Counted from the first letter of the stretch, positions 37,046-46,717 are shown. The stretch: 64,000 bases of DNA from Planctomyces sp. SH-PL14 (GCF_001610835.1 NZ_CP011270.1:5412001-5476000), one strand, 5' to 3'. A program made the numbers and translations. Notes: a model not told the origin generated them from the letters alone.

Positions 37046-39661
37046 TCACTTCCTCGTGAACGGCTCACTCTGCACGATGAACTGAATCAGCGCACCGAGC
37101 GCATACTTGTTCTGCTTCAGGTTCCCGACGGCCGCCTGGACTGTCGGCTGGTCCGCCAGGCCGAGTTCGCGGCCGCAGGCGTAGGTCAAAAGCTTGGACG
37201 ACAGGCAGCCGAGGAACTGGTCCTCGCGCTTCAGCATCGCGGCCTGGAGTCCCGCCACGCCGCGGATCTCCTCGCCGTCGGGCATTTTGGATGAGGCGTC
37301 GATCACCGGGTCATCCCGGCCGACCCGTCCCTTGTAGCCGAACCCTTCCTGCGAGCGCCATTCGCCCGCCGCGTTGAAGTTTTCGAGGGCGAACCCGAGC
37401 GGGTCGATCTTGTTGTGGCAGCGGGCGCACTGCGGCAGCTCGCGGTGAATCTCCAGTCGCTTGCGAACCGTCGCCTTGTCGATCCCCGGCACCTTGGGAG
37501 CGATCTCGCCCGCGTTCGCCACCGGCAGTCCGGGGTCGGTCCCGAGGAGCGTCTTGAGGATCCACGTGCCCCGCTTTACGGGCGAGGTCCGGGTCCCGTT
37601 CGAGGTCGTGGTCAGGATCGAGGCCTGCGTCACGATCCCGCCCCGCTCGACTCCCTTCGGAACGGCCACGCGGCGGAACTCGTCCCCGCGGACATCCGGG
37701 ATGTCGTAGAACCGGGCCAGCCGCTCGTTGATCGTCACAAAGTCCGAACGGATCATCTGCCGCACGTCGAGGTCGTGCCGGAGGAACTCCGCAAAGTACG
37801 CCTCCGACTCGCCGACGATCGACGTCTCCAGGTGCCGGTCGTACTGCGGGTAGAGGTCGGCGGCGGGCGGGTTCGCTCCCACGTCCCGCAGCCCCAGCCA
37901 CTGCCCGGCAAAGTTCGTCACCAAGGCGTCCGACCGGGAATCGGCGAGCATCCGGTCGACCTGCTTCCGGCGGACCGCGGGGTTCTTGAGCTGCCCCTTT
38001 TCGGCGAGCGACAGCAGTTCTTCGTCCGGCATGCTCGACCACAGGAAGTACGACAGCCGCGACGCCAGCTCGACATCGCTGAGCGACTCGGCCGTCGGTG
38101 CCGCAGCCTTTGCCGTGGAGGCCACTTTGTCGATGCGCGGCGTCTCGACGAGGTAGAGAAAGTGCGGCGACGTCAGCACCGCAACGAGCGGGAGCTTGAT
38201 GGCCTCGACGAAAGCTTTCTCCTTCCGCGCCGCCGCGAACAGCTTGAGCTTCGCATCGACTTCGGAGGGGGCGACCGGCCGGCGGAACGCGCGACGCATG
38301 AACTTCGTCAGGACCTCGCGGGCGTACTCGGTCTCGTTCGACTTCTGTTTCGGCGAGGGGAAGAGGATCGCGGTGTGCGACGTCGGGGGCCACGCGTCGT
38401 AGAGCGGCCCCTCGATCTCGAACCATCCGAGCAGCAGTTCCGGCCGGGCAAAGGAGTCGTGCCCCTGCATCCAGAAGTTTTCCAGGACGCGCGGGAGGGC
38501 ATAGGCGTACTCGAAGCCGATCCCGGCCGACTCGGTCGTCATCCGCGTCCGGTACTCGTAGACCTTGGGAGCATCGGCCGGGGCGTCGACGTCGAACTCC
38601 GCGATCGTCCGGGGCTGGGAGCCGAGCTGCACGTTCAGCTTCACCCGCGGTGGGCCGTAGTCGTACATCCGGTCGGCGCGGAAGTGGGCCAGGTCGTTGT
38701 CGTACGCCTCCTGCGTCCACCGCTTCCCCTTGGGGTTCTTGGCGTCCTGCTCGTCGCGACGGTGGGCCAGCATCTTCTCCGCCGCGGCGACGACCGCGTC
38801 GCGTTTCGGCACGCGGCCGGCGGCCTGGAGGCGGATGACGTAGGTCCCCGCGGTCGGGACGCGGAAGTCACGGGCCCCGACCCCCTTGTCCCACGAGTTG
38901 TGATGGACGACGACCCAGTCCTCTTCCTGCTGGTTGTTGCCGCCGTTGACGAGGGGGTTGTTCCGTTCATCGAGCCGTTTGCGAGTGCGGTCGGCGGGAC
39001 CGACGCGGGGCTCGAACCGCCAGCGGATCGACTTCGGCTGGTCCCCTTCGACGAGGGCCCGGTCGAGGATCTGCTGGGCGGCGGCGAGAGTCATCTCGAC
39101 GTGCAGGGGGGAGACCGTGAGGGCTCCGCCGTTGTTGTCGAAGCCTCCGGCGGGTGGGTCCTGAGGGAATCCGGAGACGTCGAAGTCGATGCCGATGAGG
39201 TCGCGGATCGTATTGTGGTATTCGTTGCGGTTGAGTCGGCGGAGGACGGCGCGGTTCTCGCGGGCGACCAGTTCGGCGCGGACGGTCTGCTGGGTGATCC
39301 AGTCGACGACGGCCGCCACCTGCTGCGGGGTGGGCTGCTTCTCGTCCTCGGGGGGCATTTCGTGGGAGTTGAGGACGTTGACGATCTCGCGCCAGCGGTT
39401 GCGGGTGGCGGGGTCGGTGAAGTTGTTGGGGAGGCGGTCGGCCGCGACGGAGAAGTTCCCTTCGAGCTTTGTTCCGGCGTGGCACTTTGTGCAGTGGGTC
39501 TTGAAGAACGGGGCGACGACGGTGTCGTAGCCGCGGGTGTCGGCGGTCCAGGCCGGCGGTAGGCTGGCGGTCTTGTCCTGGGCGCGGGCGCGATTCGATC
39601 CGGGGAGCGCGCCGAGCGCAGCCAGACACACAAGAAGCAGAGTGCGGAACGCGGAGCGCAT
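37046..39661 (-). CDS. DUF1592 multi-domain cytochrome-like protein
   Basis: An 871-residue secreted protein with signal MRSAFRTLLLVCLAALGALP. The expected planctomycete order is visible. A PSCyt1-type haem site has C57-T-K-C-H61, DUF1587 covers LRRLNRNEYHNTIRDLIGID, and DUF1595/DUF1592 cover FMRRAFRRPVAPSEVD and LASRLSYFLWSSMPDEELL. DUF1588 has a second CARCHNKIDPLGFALEN haem-like site and DUF1585 ends the protein. The two CxxCH motifs suggest electron transfer. It pairs with the DUF1552 gene downstream. The ATG at 39661 begins the signal. The frame is open further upstream, but that part overlaps an H320 repeat. Confidence 0.94.
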   Translation of the reverse strand: MRSAFRTLLLVCLAALGALPGSNRARAQDKTASLPPAWTADTRGYDTVVAPFFKTHCTKCHAGTKLEGNFSVAADRLPNNFTDPATRNRWREIVNVLNSHEMPPEDEKQPTPQQVAAVVDWITQQTVRAELVARENRAVLRRLNRNEYHNTIRDLIGIDFDVSGFPQDPPAGGFDNNGGALTVSPLHVEMTLAAAQQILDRALVEGDQPKSIRWRFEPRVGPADRTRKRLDERNNPLVNGGNNQQEEDWVVVHHNSWDKGVGARDFRVPTAGTYVIRLQAAGRVPKRDAVVAAAEKMLAHRRDEQDAKNPKGKRWTQEAYDNDLAHFRADRMYDYGPPRVKLNVQLGSQPRTIAEFDVDAPADAPKVYEYRTRMTTESAGIGFEYAYALPRVLENFWMQGHDSFARPELLLGWFEIEGPLYDAWPPTSHTAILFPSPKQKSNETEYAREVLTKFMRRAFRRPVAPSEVDAKLKLFAAARKEKAFVEAIKLPLVAVLTSPHFLYLVETPRIDKVASTAKAAAPTAESLSDVELASRLSYFLWSSMPDEELLSLAEKGQLKNPAVRRKQVDRMLADSRSDALVTNFAGQWLGLRDVGANPPAADLYPQYDRHLETSIVGESEAYFAEFLRHDLDVRQMIRSDFVTINERLARFYDIPDVRGDEFRRVAVPKGVERGGIVTQASILTTTSNGTRTSPVKRGTWILKTLLGTDPGLPVANAGEIAPKVPGIDKATVRKRLEIHRELPQCARCHNKIDPLGFALENFNAAGEWRSQEGFGYKGRVGRDDPVIDASSKMPDGEEIRGVAGLQAAMLKREDQFLGCLSSKLLTYACGRELGLADQPTVQAAVGNLKQNKYALGALIQFIVQSEPFTRK

Positions 39662-39737
39662 GAGCGGCCGATGCGGCGAAGGAGGTCGGGAACCCGAGTC
39701 TGGATCATACGGTCGAGTGCTATCAAGACGCCACAGG

Positions 39738-40063
39738 CCCGCGTCCTCGCCGGCACGACGTCCATAGCTCAAACCCAACGTGCTACGGCAGCCGGGGTCA
39801 AGGGGGCAACCCCTTGCCGCCGGAGGCACTCCTGTGAGGAACCGTGGGACACAACGGACATCCGCTTTGTGGCACCGGCGTTGAGGACTCCCTCAACCTA
39901 CACCGCTCGCTTTGCACTCCCCGCGGGTTGGTGAGGGGGGCATACGGCACGCTGTCCGCGCTTGGACACTTACTCCTTCAGACATCTCTCGACGAGAGGG
40001 CCTCCGGCGGGCAAAGGGGCGTTGCCCCCTTGCATCCCCCACCAGGGGTACCCCCTGGACCCC
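39738..40063 (+). repeat. H320 repeat copy 10 (full)
   Basis: Full copy and the only one in a divergent gap, between the starts of the DUF1592 gene and the gene at 40191. Left hairpin CAAGGGG-GCAA-CCCCTTG, inner right GGGGC-GTT-GCCCC, and a lengthened terminal hairpin CCAGGGG-TAC-CCCCTGG, in which both sides gained one base. Confidence 0.9.
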
Positions 40064-40079
40064 AGTGAAACGGCCTCTT

Positions 40080-40109
40080 ATCTGTGTCCATCTGTGTTCA
40101 TCTGTGGCT
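40080..40109 (+). repeat. Short repeat ATCTGTGTCCATCTGTG-type
   Basis: A 30-base unit that reappears at 45187-45216 with one or two changes. There it sits inside a larger inverted repeat. It is non-coding and lies about 80 bases before the gene at 40191. Confidence 0.7.
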
Positions 40110-40190
40110 AACTCCCTCCATAGACCCGTCACCTCTCGCTAGATATAGTCAACTTGTCTTGACTTCTCCACCGCGTCAAAGGGTCAACGC

Positions 40191-41099
40191 ATGCGGACGC
40201 TCTCCCGCTTCGCTCTCTCGGCCGGCCTCACACTCGCCTGCCTCTGGCCAACCACCCACCTCCTCTTCGGCCAGGACCCCGCCGCCATCGCTCCCAACGA
40301 ACCGGCCACCCTCAAAGCCGAACCCGAGACCGAAGAGAAAACCCTCGCCCGCAAACGACTCGAACTCCAGGCCCAACGCATCGGCACGATGAAAGTCGCC
40401 TGGAAAGAAGCCGATGACGACCTCCCCACCCAGTTCGAAACCACCCCCATCTTCAAATACGACGACCCCGCCCGCGGACTCGTCTCCGCCGGCCTGTGGC
40501 GCCTCGGCCCCAAAGGCCGCCCCCTCGCCATCATCTCCACCGAACTCCAGCCCCGCTTCTACGGCAGCCCCCGCATCATCTACGAATACCTCTCCCTCAC
40601 CCCCAAAGCCTTCAGCATCACCTCGACCGACTCCCGCTGGGCCCCCTCCGCCAGCGAGATCGAATTCAAGCCCATCCCGAACGCCCCCGAACCTGCCGAG
40701 AACGCCCCCCAGCGCCTCATCCAGATGCGGGCCCAGGCCCGCCGCTTCACCGCCTCGGAAGTCGTCAAAGAGCGGTTCGAACTCCGCCTCATGCCCCAGC
40801 CCATCGAACGCTACACCCCGGAGGGATCCGACCGCGCCGACGGCAGCATGTTCCTCCTCGCCTTCGGCCTCAATCCCGAGGCAATCCTGTTCATCGAGTC
40901 CGACGGCAAACAGTGGAACTACGCCATCGGCCGCCTCGCCGGCGCGAGCAAGATGAACGCCGAAATCGACGGCCAGCCCGCCTGGGAAATCGGCCCCGTC
41001 AAATACGGCTGGCAGAACTCCTACACCGCCTCGAACTCTCAGGCCGACATCCCCGGCATCGCTCCCAACGGCACGCCGGTCAAACCGATGGAACCGTGA
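40191..41099 (+). CDS. Secreted protein of unknown function
   Basis: A 302-residue protein with a Sec signal (MRTLSRFALSAGLTLACLW...LLFGQ). The mature part begins with a charged helical stretch (EPETEEKTLARKRLELQAQR). It continues as a mixed beta domain with GLWRLGPKGRPLAIISTEL, YEYLSLTP and VKERFELRLMPQPIERY. I do not recognise a named domain, though WxxGxKGRPxA lines occur in planctomycete-only families. The ATG at 40191 gives a normal signal. It is separated from the next gene by 140 bases and may start its own transcript. Confidence 0.72.
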   Translation: MRTLSRFALSAGLTLACLWPTTHLLFGQDPAAIAPNEPATLKAEPETEEKTLARKRLELQAQRIGTMKVAWKEADDDLPTQFETTPIFKYDDPARGLVSAGLWRLGPKGRPLAIISTELQPRFYGSPRIIYEYLSLTPKAFSITSTDSRWAPSASEIEFKPIPNAPEPAENAPQRLIQMRAQARRFTASEVVKERFELRLMPQPIERYTPEGSDRADGSMFLLAFGLNPEAILFIESDGKQWNYAIGRLAGASKMNAEIDGQPAWEIGPVKYGWQNSYTASNSQADIPGIAPNGTPVKPMEP

Positions 41100-41239
41100 T
41101 CGGACAACATCGTCCGGGGCGGGCCGTTCCCGCTCCCCCCCTTGACGATGCCATTCCAAACGGGGCAGACTGCTGTCGACAGGCCGAATCAGACGGCCAC
41201 CTGCTGAACTTGGACTCGAATCCTCATCGCGAGGGGGCC

Positions 41240-42016
41240 ATGCGATCTCGTCTTCTTTTCGCTCTGGCGGCGCTGAGTGCCTCGACGGCCTTCGGTGAAT
41301 GGAAACCGCCCGCCGACCCCAATCCCAGCGCCATCCTGCAGGAGGCAGTGGCGGACAGGACCGCGCGGCGGTACGAGGACGCGCTCGCCAAGCACGTCTG
41401 GTTCCACGAGCACGCCCTGGAATACGAACAGGCTCAGTACGGCGTCCGCCTCTCGTTTGCCCTCGCATACTGGGCGGAGCTGGGCAAGGTCTATTCGCCG
41501 GCTCAAAAGAAGCTCGAAGAGATCCGCGACGAGACCGAAAAGAAGGTGCTCGCCAATCCGACGGAATCGGCCCCTTTCCACGACCTCACAGCTCTCAACA
41601 AGACCCTCCAGGATGAGATCCGGACCCGGGAAACATTCGAAGCGGTCGAAGCCAAGGATGCGGTCGCGGCCCGCACGCTGTACGACCGCGCCCAGCCCGC
41701 GCTCGTGAAGACCAAGGCCTACAAGCTCTGCGGCAAGTACATCGACGGTCCGCGGGACTTCAAGGCGGCCCAGAAGAGTCTCGAGGAGGGGCTGCAGCTC
41801 GCCAAAGACCCGCGCTTCGGCCCCTCGCTGGAATCGCACTACAGAAATGCGTTCCGAAACAAGGTGACAACCCTCGTGGCGCTTCTCGTCGTCAACGAGC
41901 GCAAGGACGAGGCGGAAACGGTCGCCAAGTCCGCCCGCGCGGCCTCGGACGACACGGTGCTGTCCAAGCAGCTCGACCTCGCTCTCGAAGGCAAAGTCCC
42001 CCCTCCGTGGCCATAA
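41240..42016 (+). CDS. Secreted helical (TPR-like) protein
   Basis: A 258-residue protein with signal MRSRLLFALAALSASTAFG and an almost wholly alpha-helical mature domain. Paired helices such as RRYEDALAKHVWFHEHALEYE, FKAAQKSLEEGLQLAKDP and RKDEAETVAKSARAA suggest three or four degenerate tetratricopeptide-type repeats. These usually hold protein partners. The frame is open well upstream, but the ATG at 41240 begins the signal peptide and follows a GAGGGGG ribosome-binding site. It has no clear operon partner. Confidence 0.78.
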   Translation: MRSRLLFALAALSASTAFGEWKPPADPNPSAILQEAVADRTARRYEDALAKHVWFHEHALEYEQAQYGVRLSFALAYWAELGKVYSPAQKKLEEIRDETEKKVLANPTESAPFHDLTALNKTLQDEIRTRETFEAVEAKDAVAARTLYDRAQPALVKTKAYKLCGKYIDGPRDFKAAQKSLEEGLQLAKDPRFGPSLESHYRNAFRNKVTTLVALLVVNERKDEAETVAKSARAASDDTVLSKQLDLALEGKVPPPWP

Positions 42017-42092
42017 CCCCCTGCAGCCAGGGCGGAGCGGGGCGGGATCGCATTGAGTCGAAGGGCCATCGTTCCGCGGATCGCAGGACAAC

Positions 42093-42398
42093 ATGCATTC
42101 CGGCCAGGTCTTCTTGTATGTGATCCTCGCCGCGGCGGTTCTCCCGCTTCTCCTTTGCAAGGACCCATCCGCCTCACCTGCAGGCCGGGGCGACAACGCG
42201 GACGGAAGGCGCCCCTCCGACGGGGGTGGCGGTGGTGCTGGCCATGACTTCATTACAGGCGACGGCTCCGAAGGGAGCGACGCGGACTGCTCGGGCGGAG
42301 GCGGCGACTTCGGCGACGGAGGAGCGGGCTCCAGCAATGGCGGAGACGGTGGCGGAGGGGGCTGTGGAGACGGCGGTGGTGGAGGTGGCGACGGCTGA
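42093..42398 (+). CDS. Small membrane protein with Gly/Asp/Ser-rich tail
   Basis: A 101-residue open frame: one N-terminal membrane helix (GQVFLYVILAAAVLPLLLC) followed by a tail that is mostly Gly with Asp, Ser and Cys (CSGGGGDFGDGG, GGGGGCGDGGGGG). Short proteins of this build occur in several bacterial groups, with a disordered Gly-rich domain after one helix. The coding call rests on the clean helix and the placement of the ATG. The low-complexity tail could also be chance in GC-rich DNA. Function unknown. Confidence 0.45.
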   Translation: MHSGQVFLYVILAAAVLPLLLCKDPSASPAGRGDNADGRRPSDGGGGGAGHDFITGDGSEGSDADCSGGGGDFGDGGAGSSNGGDGGGGGCGDGGGGGGDG

Positions 42399-42616
42399 GG
42401 AGGTGACGGTGGCGGCGGAGACGGGGGCGGTGGATGGGGCTGAGCGGGGGCGATTCGCGTGGGGAACGGCTCATATCGGCCCACAGGGCCATCCGTTCCC
42501 CCAGCCAGAACCAACGGCCCTGGTTTCGCCGACAGACCGGATGTCGGCCCAACGGGCCAACCATTCGCGTCTCCTCGCGGGCCTGGACGTTTCCGCTCGG
42601 TCACCGTCCGGCAAAC

Positions 42617-42910
42617 CTAGAACAAACCGGCGACAGCACGGAACAGGACAAACGCTCCGGTGAACAGGCAGATCAAGGCCAGAAAGCTCAGAACCGCCGT
42701 GAAAAGCAACCGTAACCGCTCGACCGCGAGAGAGGCGACCGAAGACATCGGTCCCTGGCGGATGAGCTCAACGATGTCGATCCCGTCGATTTCTTCCGCG
42801 AGAGACGGAGCGTCGAGACTCTTCGCCAGCGACTGAAGGGCTGCGGCGTACTTCTCCCGCGGAACTTCGACGTTCAGAATATTCACATCGCGTCGAATCT
42901 GGATGGTCAT
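42617..42910 (-). CDS. Small membrane protein, 97 residues
   Basis: A protein with a soluble N-terminal half (MTIQIRRDVNILNVEVPREK, EEIDGIDIVELIRQG) and one or two C-terminal membrane helices (LLFTAVLSFLALICLFTGAFVLF). I recognise no family. It lies 108 bases downstream of the HdeD-like gene on the same strand and may be cotranscribed. Base composition looks like its neighbours. Confidence 0.6.
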   Translation of the reverse strand: MTIQIRRDVNILNVEVPREKYAAALQSLAKSLDAPSLAEEIDGIDIVELIRQGPMSSVASLAVERLRLLFTAVLSFLALICLFTGAFVLFRAVAGLF

Positions 42911-43018
42911 GGGCTCTCCCGATCGCCTCAGAACTCCAGCATCGCGTCTGGACTCTGGCTGGACGAGTCGCGGTGACGCGATGCCGCCGACGGGCCGCGG
43001 CCCGACCTCTACGGTCGT

Positions 43019-43588
43019 TCAACTCGGGACCGCTTCGCCCGGCCCGCCGCCCCGGTTGGCCAGCCGCTTCAGCCGCACCCCCAGCGCGATCGACAGGATC
43101 CCGAACGTGATCGCGTTCGCCCCCACGATCCACGCGATCGTCACCAGCCCCGCCGCCGGCCAGAGCAGGAGCAGCACCCCGAAGGCGACCGAAGCCAGCC
43201 CCGCCAGACCCAGCAGCAGCTCGTCCTCAATCACCTTCCGCAACCGGATCGCCGCCACGATCTCAAAGATCCCCCGCAGGATCGCCCAGATCGCCACAAA
43301 GGCCAGCAGCACCACGGCCGTGATCCCCGGCCACGCAAAGGCCGTGATCCCCGCCAGGATCCCCAGCACTCCCACCAGGATCATTCCCCACCACGCGCCC
43401 CCTTCGACGCGGCCGGTCATCGCAATTCCCAGGACCGTCGCCCCGTCGATGATGACGTGGGCGGCGTACAGCAGGACCAGCGTCAGGACGGTGATCCCCG
43501 GCCAAGCAAACGCCATGATCCCGAAGGCGATGGCGCAGATTCCGCGCACCAGAAACATCCACCAGTTACGAGTGAGTCCGGCCAGCAT
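43019..43588 (-). CDS. HdeD family (DUF308) membrane protein
   Basis: A 189-residue inner-membrane protein with six predicted helices, arranged as three repeated pairs (WWMFLVRGICAIAFGIMAFAW, WWGMILVGVLGILAGITAFAW, LGLAGLASVAFGVLLLLWPAA). Each pair ends with the family's AFAWPGIT/LLWPAAGL motif. HdeD in E. coli contributes to acid resistance, and most DUF308 proteins have no known function. Upstream, in the gap to the NanM-type gene, is one EAPAEP-type repeat (43698-43727). Confidence 0.92.
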   Translation of the reverse strand: MLAGLTRNWWMFLVRGICAIAFGIMAFAWPGITVLTLVLLYAAHVIIDGATVLGIAMTGRVEGGAWWGMILVGVLGILAGITAFAWPGITAVVLLAFVAIWAILRGIFEIVAAIRLRKVIEDELLLGLAGLASVAFGVLLLLWPAAGLVTIAWIVGANAITFGILSIALGVRLKRLANRGGGPGEAVPS

Positions 43589-43697
43589 AGCGACACCTCA
43601 GAAGTGGGAGCACAGGTGAGTCGATATGGTACCACAGGAACAAGTCGAGCGCGATGTTGGCCCGCGCCCTCTCCTCCCTGGCGGACTGGTAAAACCT

Positions 43698-43727
43698 CCG
43701 GGAGGGCGAGGCTCCTGCCGAGCCGCA
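43698..43727 (+). repeat. EAPAEP-type short repeat
   Basis: A single copy (CCGGGAGGGCGAGGCTCCTG then CCGAGCCGCA) of the unit found three times at 19661-19845. It lies in the gap between the HdeD-like gene and the NanM-type gene. Confidence 0.7.
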
Positions 43728-43784
43728 AGCCGGCGCGGGCGTCGATCCCGGTTCGGACGCAACCTCACAACGGACGACTGCACA

Positions 43785-44921
43785 ATGAGAACGACCAAAC
43801 GTCGGTGGGATCGTCAATGGCGGACGAGGATCGTGCTGCTCGCGTGGGTTTTGTCGCTGCTGATCCTCACCACTGTGGGACAGCCTGAGTCCCGCGCCGC
43901 GGAGCCCGTCATGCCCGAGCACTGGATCGAGCGCCCGTCCCTCCCCGACCCGCGAGGCTTCGCCAGCATGTTCGCCGGCGTCTCGAACGGCGCGATCCTC
44001 GCGGCCGGCGGCGCCAACTTTCCCGGGGCCCTGCCGTGGGAAGGGGGCCGCAAGGTCTGGCACGACCGGATCTTCCTCGCCGACGTGAAGGGGGGCGCAT
44101 GGAGACTCGCCGATGAGAAGCTCCCCCGGCCGCTTGCCTACGGTGTCTCGGCGACGTGGCGGGACGAGATCCTCTGCGTCGGCGGCGAAACATCGATCGC
44201 CGATCCCCCGGGATCGCAGTACCGATCGGAAGCGTTCTCTCTCCGCTGGACCGGCCAGGCGATCGAGCGAACCGACCTCCCGCCGCTCCCGCAGCCGATC
44301 TCCAACGCCTGCGGCGCGCTGATCGACTCCCGCCTGTACGTCGCCGGCGGCGCGTCCTCGCCAACCGCCACCAGCACCCTCCACACCTTCCTGATGCTCG
44401 ACCTCGCCGCCCCGGCCGCGGAACGAAAGTGGGCCCCCCTCGACCCCTGGCCCGGCCCCCCGCGGATGCTCGCCATCGCGGCCGTTCATGACGGCGCGTT
44501 CTACCTCCTCAGCGGCACCGACCTCTCCGCCGACGTCGACGGCAAACCCCAGCGCAAGTACCTCCGCGACGCCTACTGCTTTACCCCCGCACACGGCTGG
44601 AAGAAGCTGACCGACCTGCCCCGCGCCGCCGTCGCCGCCCCCACACCCGCCCCGGTCCGCAGCGGCCACATCCTCGTCATCAGTGGAGACGACGCCTCCC
44701 AGCTCCACCTCCCGCAACCGGAGCGAACCGGCTTCCCCGCCGACATCCTCGCCTACGACCCCGCGACAGACCGCTGGCTGAGCGCCGGCCGCAGTCCCGC
44801 CCCCCGCGTCACGGTTCCGACGGTGAAGACCCCGACCGGCTGGCAGATCCTCAGCGGAGAACAACGCCCCGGCGTCCGCTCGCCGCAGGTCTGGGAATTT
44901 CTGAGTACGCCCCCCAAGTAG
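43785..44921 (+). CDS. Kelch-repeat protein, N-acetylneuraminate epimerase (NanM)-like
   Basis: A 378-residue secreted protein with a signal ending near SRAAEP and a six-bladed Kelch propeller. It starts with the NanM-like LPDPRGFASMFAGVSNGAIL, then AAGGANFPGALPWEGGRKVW; later blades have VGGETS, VAGGASSP, LLSGTDLS and ISGDDAS. NanM interconverts alpha and beta anomers of sialic acid in the periplasm. The GGANFPG...W motif at the start is shared with that family. A sialate O-acetylesterase and an MFS permease follow within 4 kb, which supports sialic acid or a related sugar as substrate. A plain Kelch protein with another function cannot be ruled out. Confidence 0.8.
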   Translation: MRTTKRRWDRQWRTRIVLLAWVLSLLILTTVGQPESRAAEPVMPEHWIERPSLPDPRGFASMFAGVSNGAILAAGGANFPGALPWEGGRKVWHDRIFLADVKGGAWRLADEKLPRPLAYGVSATWRDEILCVGGETSIADPPGSQYRSEAFSLRWTGQAIERTDLPPLPQPISNACGALIDSRLYVAGGASSPTATSTLHTFLMLDLAAPAAERKWAPLDPWPGPPRMLAIAAVHDGAFYLLSGTDLSADVDGKPQRKYLRDAYCFTPAHGWKKLTDLPRAAVAAPTPAPVRSGHILVISGDDASQLHLPQPERTGFPADILAYDPATDRWLSAGRSPAPRVTVPTVKTPTGWQILSGEQRPGVRSPQVWEFLSTPPK

Positions 44922-45449
44922 TCCGACCGACACCAGCCCGACGCGCAAGCGAGGGATCACTCCCCTCGCCCTTCGCTTGAGCTTCGGGTGAGTGAGCCAA
45001 AGATGGAACGGTGCGCGGTGTGGGAGACAGCACGACCGCTTTCCAAGGGCACGCCCACAGCTGAGCCGCGCCGGCGTTGTTGCGGTTCATCAGCCTTCGG
45101 GTTTTTGAAACACAGAGACGCAGAGGACACGGAGAGGAAGGATGCAGAGGCCGGGCGGGAGGCCGTGGGGACCACCTTCCTGCCTTGATCTGTGTCCATC
45201 CGTGTTCATCTGTGGCGCCCCCTCTTTCCCTAGACCGCTTGCGAACATCTTCATCTCCTGTCGTCCCTCTCCGTGTCCTCTGCGCCTCTGTGTTTTCCAT
45301 CTCTTCTCATCAGGACCCTGCAGAGCGCCGAGATGGCCTGGGCGCGGTGCTCACTCTGTGGCTCAGTAACGGGATTCCGCCTTAAGCCTTCCGCCTCACC
45401 TCTTCCCTCTCCATCATCCAACTCCCCGGCCACCTCGCGGAGCGCGCTC
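44922..45449. repeat. Intergenic inverted repeat (CACAGAGACGCAGAGG type)
   Basis: The gap of about 530 bases before the MFS gene holds a 30-base inverted repeat. The left arm is 45107-45136 (GAAACACAGAGACGCAGAGG...) and the right arm is 45267-45297, nearly its reverse complement. Between them lies a copy of the ATCTGTGTCCATC...GTGTTCATCTGTGG unit also seen at 40080. Units like this occur in many bacteria as short interspersed repeats. No coding sequence is convincing. Confidence 0.75.
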
Positions 45450-46712
45450 ATGCCTGCAGACCGTCCGTCTCTCTCTCTCTCCCTCCGCACCGCTTGGATG
45501 GTCGTGGCCCTCCTGTGGCCCGTCGCGCTGCTGAACTATCTCGACCGGCAGATGCTCGCCTCCATGAAGTACTCCGTCATGGAAAGCATCCCGACGATCG
45601 GGTCGGACAAGAACTGGGGCTACATGCTCGGCCAGTTCAAATGGGTCTACGCCTTCCTCAGCCCCATCGGCGGCCTCATCGCCGACCGCATCGGCCGCCG
45701 CTACACCATCTGCGGCAGCCTCTTCGTCTGGTCCGCCGTGACGTGGTGGACCGGCCACGTCAACAGCTACACGGAGCTCCTCTGGGCCCGCTCCCTGATG
45801 GGAATCAGCGAAGCCTTCTACATCCCCGCCGCCCTGGCCCTTATCGCCGACTACCACACCGGCCACACCCGCTCCCGTGCTGTGGGCCTCCACCAGATGG
45901 CAATCTACTGCGGCGTCATCGTCGGCGGCTTTGCGGGCTACATCGCCGACGACCCCCAGCTCACCTGGCGGTTCGCCTTCGATGTCTGCGGGATCTTCGG
46001 CATGCTCTACGCGGTTCCGCTCCTCATGATCCTCCGCGACGTCCCCCGCGACACCAGCGCCAACGCGGCCGACACTCCGCGGACCACCTCCGCCGCGGCG
46101 ACGATCACGCAGCTCCTGACGAACGGATCGTTCATCCTCCTCGTTCTCTACTTCACCCTCCCGGCCCTCGCCGGCTGGGTGGTCCGGGACTGGATGCCAG
46201 CGATCCTCAAGGACAAGTTCCACATCGGCCAGGGGCAGGCGGGCGTCTCCGCCACGCTCTACTGGCAGGCGGCGGCGATCTTCGGAGCGATCCTCGGCGG
46301 CTGGATGGCGGACGGCTGGATGCGGCGGAACATCCGCGGCCGGATCTACGTCAGCGCCCTTGGGATGGTCCTGATCATTCCGGCGATCTTCGGACTCGGC
46401 TACGCCTCGACGCTCGGGATGGCGATTGCGCTGCTGGTCCTGTTCGGTCTTGGCTGGGGCCTCTTCGATGGCAACAACATGCCGATCCTTTGCCAGATTG
46501 TTCGTCCCGAGCTCCGGGCGACGGGCTACGGCATCATGAATCTTGTCAGCATCAGTTGCGGCGGACTCGCCGACTGGGGTTTCGGCGAGATGCGCGACCG
46601 TCAGGTCCCGCTGCATCTCATCTTTGGTCTGTTCGCCGCCTGTGCCGCCTTCTCGGCGATCCTCGTCCTCCTGATCCGCCCAAGAGCCGATCTCAGCGGA
46701 ACGCCCTCCTGA
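45450..46712 (+). CDS. MFS transporter (hexuronate/sialate-type permease)
   Basis: A 420-residue major facilitator with 12 membrane helices. Motif A is visible after helix 2 (GGLIADRIGRRYTI), and ARSLMGISEAFYIPAALALIADYH is the helix 4-5 region typical of the anion:cation symporter branch that carries hexuronates, phthalate or sialic acid. LNYLDRQMLASMKYSV at the start fits that branch. Position between a NanM-type protein and a sialate esterase suggests an acidic sugar as cargo. The ATG at 45450 gives the normal short N-terminus. Confidence 0.9.
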   Translation: MPADRPSLSLSLRTAWMVVALLWPVALLNYLDRQMLASMKYSVMESIPTIGSDKNWGYMLGQFKWVYAFLSPIGGLIADRIGRRYTICGSLFVWSAVTWWTGHVNSYTELLWARSLMGISEAFYIPAALALIADYHTGHTRSRAVGLHQMAIYCGVIVGGFAGYIADDPQLTWRFAFDVCGIFGMLYAVPLLMILRDVPRDTSANAADTPRTTSAAATITQLLTNGSFILLVLYFTLPALAGWVVRDWMPAILKDKFHIGQGQAGVSATLYWQAAAIFGAILGGWMADGWMRRNIRGRIYVSALGMVLIIPAIFGLGYASTLGMAIALLVLFGLGWGLFDGNNMPILCQIVRPELRATGYGIMNLVSISCGGLADWGFGEMRDRQVPLHLIFGLFAACAAFSAILVLLIRPRADLSGTPS

Positions 46713-46717
46713 ATAAA

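Noticed and set aside
42226-42663. Ala/Glu-rich open frame overlapping the Gly-rich membrane protein
   Set aside because: The repetitive DNA opens several frames here. Only the frame with a clean N-terminal membrane helix (42093-42398) was kept.
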